Source of the DNA: Pycnopodia helianthoides
Taxonomy: Eukaryota; Echinodermata; Asteroidea; Forcipulatida; Asteriidae
Direction of reading: 5' to 3'
DNA length: 64,000 nt
Assembly (NCBI GenBank): GCA_032158295.1
Contig: CM063244.1
Coordinates: 7,376,597-7,440,596, forward strand
Shown here: in pieces, positions 37,201 to 43,900 of the stretch
Numbering within the stretch: position 1 is the stretch's first letter
Layout: each line of letters begins with the position of its first letter
Notes under the pieces: generated by a model
Told to the model about the DNA's origin: nothing
Database searches by the model: none
What the model saw: only the letters and a program-made list of their open reading frames with translations
Translations under genes and position numbers: made by a program

Positions 37201-40008
37201 AGGAAGGTTTGTGTATTGCTATGGTTGCCTTACCACCTTTGTACATTCAAATACCAGTTTGGGGTGCGGGTAAAAATGATGTACAGTCGACTCTCGTGAA
37301 AACGAGATCGTTAGGACTGGCCAAATTACCTCTTTGTAACAGGTTCTCTTTGTAATGAGATTCGAAACTTCAGAATAAACTCTTTATAAACAGAACCTCT
37401 CTACAGCGTGCTCTTTATAAAGAGTGTAGACGGTATTAACGGTAGATGTGGACTATGTTTTCCTATGAAGCAATTTTTTCTGGAGTGAAAAACATGTGAT
37501 TATTGATCTTTAAAGACTTACTGTAGACTATACAAACGAAATGGAATGTAACTTTTCAGATTAAAATTATTTCAACCACCTGTTCCTTGAAAAAAAAACC
37601 TGTTGTGTCTTCCAGGTCCAGCAAAAGCATTCGGTCCCATTACCACAGTACTGCAGGAGTCAAGCTCTGGCACGGCTCAAAAACAAACAAACTCAACGGA
37701 TCTCTCAAGTACAAAAACGGCTGCGATTTTCAAAGATCGTCTGATAACTGATGGGGCAGGAAAACAGGAGGTAACAACACAGAGCTTTCCGTCAAATAGA
37801 GAATCGACATTGAGAAATACCAAGTGGTACGAGGATGACAACAAAAGGAAGACCAACAAGCTACAGGGACATGCTGGACTTGTTGAAGCTGTTAATTTGA
37901 TAACCCCGAGTCCTGCCAATGATCATCCTACTGATACTAATGCTTCTGATCCACTCTTGGTGGGACAAAAATTCAGTCAAGAAGATTATGTTAAGGATAT
38001 CAATGTGACTACTTCTGACAGAGTAGCAAGGTCTGAAGAAACAAATTTGCCATCTACCAAGGAAGACCCACGATCTTTTAGTTCAGATAAAGAAACCCAG
38101 CAGTCCATCACGAAGGTTACCATTACGAGAACCGGCCTTCATTTAAGTCATTCCAACAACAAAACAGCTTCAACCAGTTCTGACAAAGACTATGAAACGG
38201 CGTCAAATGAATCTCTTGGTGACAACCTAAATGGCACACCTCCTCCTCCCAAACCAGTAAATTTAGAACAACATTCAAGTTCTCAATTCTCAACAGGTGA
38301 AAGCCAACAAATGATCATGCCAGGACGCCGTTCGAGAACAGACAAACACCGTGCTAGGGAAGAGTCTTCCGGCTCAAGACATACTTTGAGCAGAAAGTCA
38401 GTACACAGAGATAGCATTGCAAGTTCCATTGGCGTGATGAATGGCGATGATCAGAGTGGTCTAAACCATAGTCCCTCAACTCAAAATAGCGCTATGTCTA
38501 AAGAAAATCATGAAAAAATCGCAAATGGTGGCAACAAGACATCCTCCTCAAGTCAGAAGGTTGTTCCCATCAGAAACCCAGCTGTCCGAAATGTGACAGG
38601 AAAACCTGACACAAGACCAGGAACCTTGAAGCACATGTTCGCCACTCCGACGGCAAACCTCACCCAGACTAATGCTGTTGGAATGATCCCCAAGACGTCC
38701 GGTGAGCTTCTGGACGTTTGCACCGTTCCAAAGTCCAAGATGGAGGATCTCAGTGGCGCAAAGACCAAAGGTTCAGCAACAAATACCCAACTTGGGAAGC
38801 CATCAACACGCAGAGAATCTGTTGTACCTGGAGGAAATGCAGCCAGGCAGCTCCCACCGTTGAGCGGAAACCACAGACAGCTTCCACCATTGACTGTCCC
38901 AGACACAGAGCAAAAGTCAAAAGGCAGCGACAAAAGAAGGGCTCTGGGAGTTCCAAAAGCAGATGAGATAGTAGATAGACAAACAGAACAAAGACTTGGA
39001 CTAGAAAGGACAGGAGAGCAACTTCCTGCACTCAATGACATTCAACGAGAACAAAACAGAAAGATTTCTGAAACTAAGGGCAAACAGAAATCAAAGGACC
39101 GCGCTAAACATGTAAAACGTCCACCTGTTGCACAAGAAAGAGAAGGCATTACTTCCTCAACAGAGGGTGCAGGCCAGGAGAGCAAACCTGCAGTACAGGG
39201 AAGCTTATCTAGTCAAAATCTTAATGTTGAAGAGCACATGAGTAAAGTTGGGACCAATATTCTGCCGTTAATCGAGCCAACAAAAGATCTTGTGACTGAA
39301 CAGGAAAACGACAGGTTGGGGACTAAGTCACCCCTGAAAAATCTCTTGAATCAGTTTGAGAACTTTGAGTTGAGCCTGTCGCCGCCACCTGCAAGTTCCT
39401 TACCACCCGTGTCCAAAGCAGATAAGTCATATCGTATGACTTACTCTACTCTCCCAAAAACCTTCGACTGGGACACCTCCAGACAGCCCCCTGCATTGAC
39501 TCGTGGAACCCCGTCCCCGCAACCCCTTGGGCTTCTGAATGACTTTTTAGAGCAACCAGCAGGTTATTCAAGACCCGTTGATGCCAGACTGAAAGGGACC
39601 TCCGCACTACGCAGACAGAGTGGGGATATCTACGACAAATCGGCCCGCACACCATCCAGAGTCTCTGGTAGAAGGACCAACTTCTCAGTGTCTACATCCA
39701 GCAGCAAGTCGTCACAGGTGAGCGCGGCCGAGAGCCTGTGGGAGTCCGTCAGCGAAATCTGGAGAAGACACACTCTTGAACTGCAGAAACTCGAACGAAT
39801 GGTTGCATTGAACTTTCTGCCCCTTACATCGGCATTCACGTTTTCCCTGTTTGAGCTGCCGTCTCAGTACCTGGCACAGAATCGCGCGCTGAGGGAACAG
39901 GCGATGCAACTAAGGACATTGAAAAAACCCAAGAAGATTGTCTTCAAGTTTGCCCCGAAACCCAAGAAAACAGCTGCAATAAGGCGACCTGCAAAGCTTG
40001 TCAAATGA
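15458..40008 (+). CDS. Nine-exon unrecognised gene, ~1251 aa, mostly disordered (reconstructed)
   Basis: The coding exons I place are 15458-15607, 16047-16373, 17656-17808, 22959-23090, 34085-34267, 35868-35929, 35992-36179, 37009-37176 and 37616-40008. Every junction is AG/GT, every phase matches the next exon (0,0,0,0,0,2,1,1), and the lengths sum to 3756 bases, a whole number of codons. I do not recognise the protein. The N-terminus is basic (MLAKKTVAPRGRL), exon 5 carries a Cys pair (HCRRCLKYW) plus another Cys, and exons 6-7 give a compact block (REKSPLCLRMPIRDSLAPDD). The last exon is about 800 residues rich in S, T, K and Q, closing with a helix-like tail (LWESVSEIWRRHTLELQKLE, then SLFELPSQYLAQNRAL) and a basic Lys-rich end. 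No membrane segment or signal peptide is visible. The first intron holds a MITE, the fourth holds the antisense GT31 gene. Exons 3 and 4 are least certain; further exons may be missing. Confidence 0.65.
15719..15888. mobile_element. GGGCCC-bounded MITE
   Basis: Ends GGGCCCAATTTCATAGAG and the inverted CTCTATGAAATTGGGCCC. 170 bp, no ORF. Located in the first intron of the nine-exon gene. Relatives: 57830-58011 and one end at 36440-36472. Confidence 0.75.
16047..16373 (+). CDS. Unrecognised gene, exon 2
   Basis: Preceded by a strong pyrimidine tract and CAG; 109 codons in phase 0; ends AAG before GTAACA. The peptide is polar, with six cysteines and no repeats. Confidence 0.65.
16528..16581. 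promoter_or_regulatory. Two consensus CREs
   Basis: TGACGTCA occurs at 16528-16535 and 16574-16581. The first is followed by TGTGCAAGGGTGTCTATGTA, which resembles the bases after the receptor's CRE at 9406. No gene start is recognised here. Confidence 0.4.
16932..16998. repeat. Hairpin
   Basis: CAAATATTGACTGCTT and AAGCAGTCAATATTTG flank an inner GTGGCGT/ACGCCAC pair, making a two-part stem. Confidence 0.65.
17003..17421. mobile_element. TIR element, 26-bp ends
   Basis: AACACCTCTTCCTTTGATTC at 17005 is mirrored at 17394-17419 with one mismatch over 26 bases. No transposase inside. Confidence 0.6.
17656..17808 (+). CDS. Unrecognised gene, exon 3 (tentative)
   Basis: 51 codons in phase 0 with a TAG acceptor and a weak GTTGGT donor. 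The peptide KIDFLLTIEGRDLRLPPPRT looks like real coding sequence, which is the main reason to keep it. Confidence 0.45.
18043..18136. repeat. Four consecutive palindromes
   Basis: Four 22-25-bp palindromes follow one another: CTTATCGTGTACGTACATGA..., a GATC...GATC version, TTATCTTGTACGTACATGAT.., and CTTATCGTGTATTGTACACG.... Three are centred on TGTACGTACA. Confidence 0.75.
18362..20115. repeat. Long inverted repeat (~180-bp arms)
   Basis: The left arm 18362-18548 and right arm about 19945-20115 match in inverted orientation through GCAAGTGTCTTTTGAAACCC and GAGGCAAAAGCG. The 1.4-kb interior is AT-rich and non-coding, with an inner pair of TGATAAGTCCC-type segments near 19330 and 19630, also found at 25960-26060. 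Confidence 0.65.
20593..21110 (-). pseudogene. Penelope-like reverse transcriptase remnant
   Basis: The minus-strand ORF contains NVTKNQISALSQLKNNNQIV followed by IKPYDEGIGICI. That matches the usual pattern just before the RT domain (unit of Leu-rich helix, then IVIKPADKG) in Penelope-like elements. The catalytic core is absent. A half MITE abuts its 5' end. Confidence 0.5.
21112..21252. mobile_element. Half copy of TTAA-flanked MITE (family A)
   Basis: Matches the right half of 23371-23758 (CATTTCAGACAGAAATATTT to ATTCTGTAATGTTCCT) and is followed by TTAA. Confidence 0.65.
22959..23090 (+). CDS. Unrecognised gene, exon 4
   Basis: 44 codons in phase 0 between TTTACAG and GTGAGA, both good signals. 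The peptide is helix-prone (LNTERNLLDF, then SLEESLKTLLL). Confidence 0.55.
23371..23758. mobile_element. TTAA-flanked MITE (family A), complete
   Basis: 388 bp with about 22-bp inverted ends AGGAACATTACAGAATTGGT and ACCAATTCTGTAATGTTCCT, flanked by TTAA on both sides. No ORF. Confidence 0.8.
24099..24432. mobile_element. TTAA-flanked MITE (family B), inverted copy
   Basis: Starts AGGCCCTGTACACTATTGGT after TTAA and ends GTGTACAATACCT before TTAA. Reverse complement relative of 6473-6815. Confidence 0.7.
25215..25640. repeat. Poly-A run and decayed SINE
   Basis: A run of about 35 A ends near 25263. At 25530-25640, on the minus strand, a tRNA-like head reads GGCGGTCCAGTGGCTAAAG, with a B-box-like GTTCAAATC further along, fitting a SINE. 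A GGGGAGACCCTGG segment near 25450 resembles other MITE ends here. Confidence 0.4.
26335..26588 (+). mobile_element. Harbinger-like MITE, copy 2 (complete)
   Basis: 254 bp flanked by TTA at 26332-26334 and 26589-26591. Inverted ends share GGCCTGCGCTAAACGTCGCA over about 40 imperfect bases. It ends 67 bases from the GT31 stop codon, so it is probably in that gene's 3' UTR or just beyond. Confidence 0.8.
26656..27936 (-). CDS. Beta-1,3-glycosyltransferase, GT31 (B3GALT-like)
   Basis: A single exon of 426 codons. Residues 11-28 form a signal-anchor helix after a basic tail (type II Golgi protein). Residues 30-140 are a Pro/Ser/Thr-rich stem, and the GT31 domain runs from about 155 to 410. Seen motifs: RQIRQTW-type start (residues 177-185), the metal-binding DxD as DAD (259-261), PFFTGACYVVS (318-328), and DDVYTG in place of the common EDVYTG (347-352). 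N-glycosylation sites include NLT, NFT, NKT and NAT. The family transfers galactose or N-acetylglucosamine from a UDP-sugar in beta-1,3 linkage; which one cannot be told from sequence. The ATG at 27936 is the first in frame ahead of the anchor. The gene lies wholly in, and antisense to, the 11-kb intron of the nine-exon gene. Confidence 0.93.
   Translation of the reverse strand: MRYLTKRRLWKIATLLCLVVISFAVLNFPVKFTQPQSSETVREYLKMRPRTLHGRTNLTSRTLPVPKVSTPSIPTVRHQRVVKVSKPAVMVQTTHRIESPRSTPLPVVLKATTIASGLLEEAVQHVPAPMYSKEVINPHPFNFTLSNEGACIGNKTDKRLFLLLLVKCSPGDTFDRMQIRQTWGGVKEVDGKRTLTMFLVGESGNATQDRLVAEENMVRHDIVRENFVEAYVNLTFKTIMGFKWAAQVCPDAQYVASVDADMLISVHNMVRRLVARPRTGYAEGNLRSKVAPVRNPNHQHKKWYTSLDLYPEPTYAPFFTGACYVVSADVAARVFRESVHVRFLPWDDVYTGLVLKRLGVVPAFVRGYVQYVNMKSDKSIQGALMKGQAVIANHQHDKVDDRLVKIWKKCAARLSNVQLKSMQHLT
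28200..31150. other. Intronic stretch, no gene seen
   Basis: AT-rich with scattered ORFs under 85 codons and no splice-supported exon. A G homopolymer lies near 30517-30530. The ORF at 29753-29956 is Ser/Val-rich but unlike any family I know. Confidence 0.4.
31203..31274 (-). tRNA. tRNA-like sequence, copy 1
   Basis: 72 bases starting GGCTAGATAGCTCAGTTGG. The acceptor stem pairs over 7 bp with one G-U, and A and B boxes (GGTTCAAATCC) are intact. The anticodon loop reads ACGTTAA: GTT would be Asn, but base 33 is C instead of T and the last stem pair is T-T. Probably a SINE head or tRNA pseudogene and not a working tRNA. Confidence 0.5.
31775..31960. repeat. CATAATTATGAC-type AT-rich array
   Basis: Short palindromic words (GTCATAATTATGACTT and variants) repeat irregularly. 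Similar arrays are at 43640-43920 and 54200-54870. Confidence 0.65.
32037..32108 (-). tRNA. tRNA-like sequence, copy 2
   Basis: Identical over 72 bases to copy 1, with the same irregular anticodon arm. Confidence 0.5.
32352..32423 (-). tRNA. tRNA-like sequence, copy 3
   Basis: Identical to copies 1 and 2; 315 bases from copy 2. Confidence 0.5.
32643..32714 (+). tRNA. tRNA-like sequence, copy 4 (opposite strand)
   Basis: Identical to the other three in inverted orientation. It lies in the right arm of the palindrome centred near 32510. Confidence 0.5.
33168..33310. mobile_element. End of a hAT-like DNA element
   Basis: CAGTGGCGTAACCAGCGGTG followed by G and C homopolymers is typical of the ends of hAT-type elements. 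No matching second end was found. Confidence 0.35.
33409..33783 (+). pseudogene. LINE ORF2 C-terminal fragment
   Basis: One frame reads ILWDFNIQTDHVIEHRRPDV, then CHLIDIAVPGD, EKIHKYQDL, VVGALGTIPKAL and LLGTARILRK. This is the characteristic tail after the RT domain in a widespread invertebrate non-LTR family. The frame ends with TAA at 33781, followed by GGCTACGGGACGTAGCC and an (AAT)n tail, as expected of a 5'-truncated insertion. Confidence 0.75.
34085..34267 (+). CDS. Unrecognised gene, exon 5
   Basis: 61 codons in phase 0 between CCATAACAG and GTATAA. GC-rich compared with its surroundings. Contains CRRC and PPPEC, a possible small metal site. Confidence 0.65.
34302..34670. mobile_element. 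TTAA-flanked MITE (family C)
   Basis: Starts AGGCACTGGACACATTTGGT after TTAA and ends ACCAATAGTGTTCTGTGCCT before TTAT. It follows the exon-5 donor of the nine-exon gene by 34 bases. Confidence 0.75.
35868..35929 (+). CDS. Unrecognised gene, exon 6
   Basis: 62 bases after TTTTTCAG, ending ATTAGGGA before a consensus GTATGT. The GA left over joins the first C of the next exon to make Asp. Confidence 0.65.
35992..36179 (+). CDS. Unrecognised gene, exon 7
   Basis: Begins after ATTTAG only 62 bases beyond exon 6 and reads SLAPDDKLCFLEAIRAGEPS. It leaves one G that joins AT of exon 8. An alternative donor at 36150 keeps the same phase, so two splice forms are possible. Confidence 0.65.
37009..37176 (+). 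CDS. Unrecognised gene, exon 8
   Basis: 168 bases after CCTGCAG, ending GGAG before GTAGGT. Reads as a polar peptide (DGVSNSPLALGSNANVDSGS and onward). Confidence 0.7.
37616..40008 (+). CDS. Unrecognised gene, exon 9 (terminal, large)
   Basis: 2393 bases in one frame after CTTCCAG, ending TGA at 40006-40008. About 700 residues are low-complexity polar sequence with PPPPKP and other Pro-rich patches. The last 90 residues are ordered-looking and end in repeated KPKK. Confidence 0.85.
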
Positions 40009-40129
40009 ACACTGCTTTAAAAAGAAAAACAAACCCGGACCTTATGTCTTTAGAACACTAAGAGGACACTATTGGGGGTATAAACCACTATAACAGTTTC
40101 ACTGCATTTCAGTTAATAACTAAAATAGT

Positions 40130-40612
40130 TTAATTGTTCAAGACCAGCAATCTCAGCAGGGCGTTACTGTGCAATGAATTTTTGTTCACAGCCAATGTTT
40201 GTTCCGCCCAACTCATGGTTCTGCCTCTTTGGTAGCAAATTGCACCATTTGGCAAGGAACTGTCATAAGGGTTCAAACTGTAATTTGAGACATACAGTAA
40301 TTGTAAGTAACCGAAATGGTTTGAACATTCAAGTGCTCGAAGGAGCAACATGGATAGACAACAAGTTGCAGAAGTAAATGATTGTAATAGTATCTTATCA
40401 TTAAGACATGGTTCAGCGTCAATAATGTTAGAAAACCAACTGGACTGTACACAAGTTCTGATTTTGGTGGAGCCAATTACGGAATGGGTAACCCTAGACG
40501 ATGAGGCTCTTTCCAAACCTTTGCTCATGCACACTACTCCAAAATTGATGCCAGAGTCCAAGCCGAAGCAGGAGCCTATAAACCTATGTTTGAAAAGTGC
40601 CAAATGAGTCAT
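40130..40612. other. Opposed ORFs in the gap between the two convergent genes
   Basis: A 160-codon minus-strand ORF overlaps an 85-codon plus-strand ORF that ends 40607. Neither resembles a family I know. They most likely lie in the nine-exon gene's 3' UTR. Confidence 0.25.
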
Positions 40613-40818
40613 GAAACAAAAAACATTCCTGGAAGCATTTCAATCATTTCTAGGAGACTTTTAACAAGCTTAGTTACAATCGAGCGTAAAATCTCACAGA
40701 AACTACAATGCTTGTTTGGGTATTACCAATAGGTAAACTGGACTGTTGTTTTGTCACGACCGGAATCGGCAGATTCCTTCAACATCTGCACCGGATGATA
40801 GTTTGTAATTCTTACAAA

Positions 40819-40824
40819 AATAAA
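40819..40824 (+). terminator. Polyadenylation signal of the nine-exon gene
   Basis: AATAAA at 40819-40824, with AAATAAAG again near 40838, about 810 bases past the stop. This would place the plus-strand 3' end within about 50 bases of the DALRD3 stop. Confidence 0.45.
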
Positions 40825-40873
40825 GCTGAAGAGTAAGAAATAAAGTAAATTCGAATCCAATCCACTGAGGGAG

Positions 40874-40992
40874 TTACATCTGCGATAGAGGTTCGATGTT
40901 CAGTAGTGAGAATCCATTCTTGAGAATTTGGTGGACACTTCTCAGGAGATAAAGGCGAGGAACATGACAGCGATAAGATGAGGTCTGGGTTC
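40874..40992 (-). CDS. DALRD3: DALRD3 exon 10, with frameshift
   Basis: Begins EPRPHLIAVMF in the expected frame, which then meets TGA. The conserved tail (RLYLLRSVHQILKNG, then LLNIEPLSQM and TAA at 40876-40874) is one frame over. A single missing base near 40955-40962 explains it. Confidence 0.8.
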
Positions 40993-43900
40993 CTGGAGGA
41001 AAGTACGGGAGAGGGGATCAGCATTAAAAAATAGATCATCAATGTCAGAACATCAGTAGTACCTGAGAGGTGTGATAATGTAAAGGGACGTTCACAAATA
41101 TTGACATCTTCACTAGGGCGTACAAACTGTATGCTGGGGAGGGGGGTTTGTGACCTTGTACGCACTCTAGAATAAATTAAATTTTTAGTTTTGTCAATTT
41201 TTGTCATGCCATTAATCAATAGCTAAAAACTTCCAATAAGATGGTTGAGTTGTGCGAGTCTTTGCGGATTAGAATCGAGTGCCAGCTATACCTCAATCCC
41301 AGCCATCGTATCGCACATTGCACAGCTACATGCAGCTTCACATGCATGAATCAACAGTGGAACTGGACATGAAATCAAGTCAGTGTATGTATGGGCTGTT
41401 TACATCCCATTTGAAGGATGAGGCAAATGTGGTGAAGTCTTTTTTGCACACACAACAGTTGTGGGGACTTGTCACTGTTGTTCCCTATTCGGAAGAATTC
41501 CCCTGTGGGGACCAAGTTGAACAAAGAAAAACCTTGTTGGCACCTTTGTTCCATTGTGTGGAAAGTCCCCACAGCTCTGTGTATGCCTACCCACAAGTGC
41601 CATGTCTGGGACCTGAACCCAAACTCTGACATCACCAAAACTTGAGCCGGGTGCACTAGACCGCTCAGCAGTGACACTCCTGCAAGGGAGCCTATTGCAA
41701 GGGAGCCTATTGCAAGGGAGCCTATTGCAAGGGAGCCTATTGCAAGGGAGCCTATTGCAAGGGAGCCTATTGCAAGGGGATGAGTAGAATAATGGCAAGT
41801 CAAGTTGGCATGCTCAGGATTGTCTTACCCCTAGTATGTGGGTATGGCTGTAGTACGAACTGAGGTCTCTACACAGACTGGCAAGAAAACTGCAGACCTG
41901 GAAAACAAACAAATACCAGTGACAGAAAAGCTTTTGACAGTGATGAACAACATACTGCAAAATAAGCTAGATCAACACAATTCTTGTTTTTGAATAATTT
42001 CTATATGTCAATGTGTGCCTGTCATGGTAGATATCTTTTAAACACGAAAACATCAAAGACAATTTTACTTTTTCAAGTGTTTTTTTCCTATTTTGACAAC
42101 AAGTACTTAAAAATCGAATCTGAGTACATTTTTAGTCAAGTATCAAGTTCATGACATTGAGCACTGTTTTTTTTTGTTTTTTTGTCAAGTATTTTAAATG
42201 GACTTCAAGTCTGGGTATTTTGCTAGCAAAGTGTGAGTACGAAATACTATGAGTATGATTACCATCAAAATGGTCCCCCAGTAGCACACTCAGAGTACAA
42301 CTATCGAGTAGGAACCTAGGGACGGCAGTTGGTTTGATCTCTTGCTCTCAGCCCATGAGCTTATCGAGATACCCTGGCCACTCCACAATGACAAGGTCAC
42401 CACCTGCTTTAGAGTGGCTTATAATGTCACGTGAAATCAAAGTGCGAAAAGGTGATCTTTGGAGATTGCATGGAATCGGTTGCCTATAAACTACCTAGGT
42501 AATATTTTAAGCTTTGCATGGTATGGTTGGTAAGAAATAACGACTACTAGAAAAACTTACGGGTGCAAAACTAACTTGAAAATACACTTGTTTAGTCTAG
42601 GCCTAGCAGAGCGCTTTTTCTATGCTCCGGGAGTGTCTTTCTGACAGACATGGCGCCTACAAATATTCATTATTTTTAATGTTATTCTTCTTTTGTACAA
42701 ATATCTTTTGGGAGGAGTGTTAGCTCTAAAAAGAGTCGTTGGTTTGGTCTTGACGTTTCGAGCAGTATACTCTGCTCGTCTTTAGGAGAAAGGTAAATCA
42801 ACCATTACCCCCTGAAGATGAGCAGAGTATACTGTTCGAAAAGTCGAGACCAAACCAACAACTCTTTTCACAGCCAACACTCTTCCCCAAAGAAATTTAT
42901 ACATGATTGCACCCGCCAGTTTACCAGTAATAGTTACTAACCACAAACTAACTGTTGTGAAAAGTCCCACAGTAATTTATACTACCTCCAAAAACCTAAA
43001 GAACACAACATTTTGCTTTAGCTTACCCGATGTGTCTGAATGTTGAGGTGTGGCCCTTTCCCATCGTGTAAATCGCCGACACTTCAGACAGCATGACTGG
43101 ATATTGCAGCACGTAGTTGAAGGCAAGGCCCCATTCTTGGTCTTCCCTTAGAAGACTGAAGTCAATTGTTGAGACGCTAGGCAGCGGTGGGTAAGTCGCT
43201 GATAAAGGAAGAGGTGACAATGTCGTGAGGTGAGAATAGGATACCGGGTCTGTTCGGCATAAACATTTTAATGAAAGGTTGTTTATGTTGGGGTAACAGA
43301 GTGATGAGTTTATTTATGTAAACAATTTGTTAGTGGCCTGACGTTTCGCCCCTAGCAGAGTCTTTCTAGAAGGCTAAATGACAACACAAAACACATAAAC
43401 AGGTTTACTGGTGTAAAAAGAGCAGGGAAGTAGAAAACTGCTTTTATTACACCACTGTACCAGTATATATATTTTGTCAAATTTTTTATTGAAGTTTTGA
43501 TCACCATCATCAACCTTTCTTTTTCAAGCACAGTCCTTTCTTTGCAAAGTACATCACAAATAATATTCAAAAAAGAGAAAAGCACCTATGGAAGTGTTAA
43601 AGGGTACATGTGAAAAGACAGAAATTCATAATCGATAAGTCATTTAAGTATGACTTATATCTAATGATGATTAGCACAACTATGACTTATTTAGATATAA
43701 GATCTTATAATTATGAATTAGCATAAATCATAACTATGACATATCTCATAATAATTATGAATGAGCACAATACATAATTGTGCCAATTAAGTCATAATTA
43801 TGACATGTGCAAGTCATACAAGTATTTGTCATAATTAGGACTTGTACTAAGTCATATAATTATGAGATATAAGTCATAACTATAACTTGTACTTAGTCAT

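Noticed and set aside
38553..39041. 162-codon minus-strand ORF
   Set aside because: Shadow of the plus-strand terminal exon of the nine-exon gene.
41279..41629. 116-codon plus-strand ORF
   Set aside because: Lies in a DALRD3 intron, shows no family likeness and has no splice support.
41375..41803. 142-codon minus-strand ORF with a five-residue repeat
   Set aside because: The repeat part is the 15-bp satellite and the rest overlaps a SINE and DALRD3 intron sequence.
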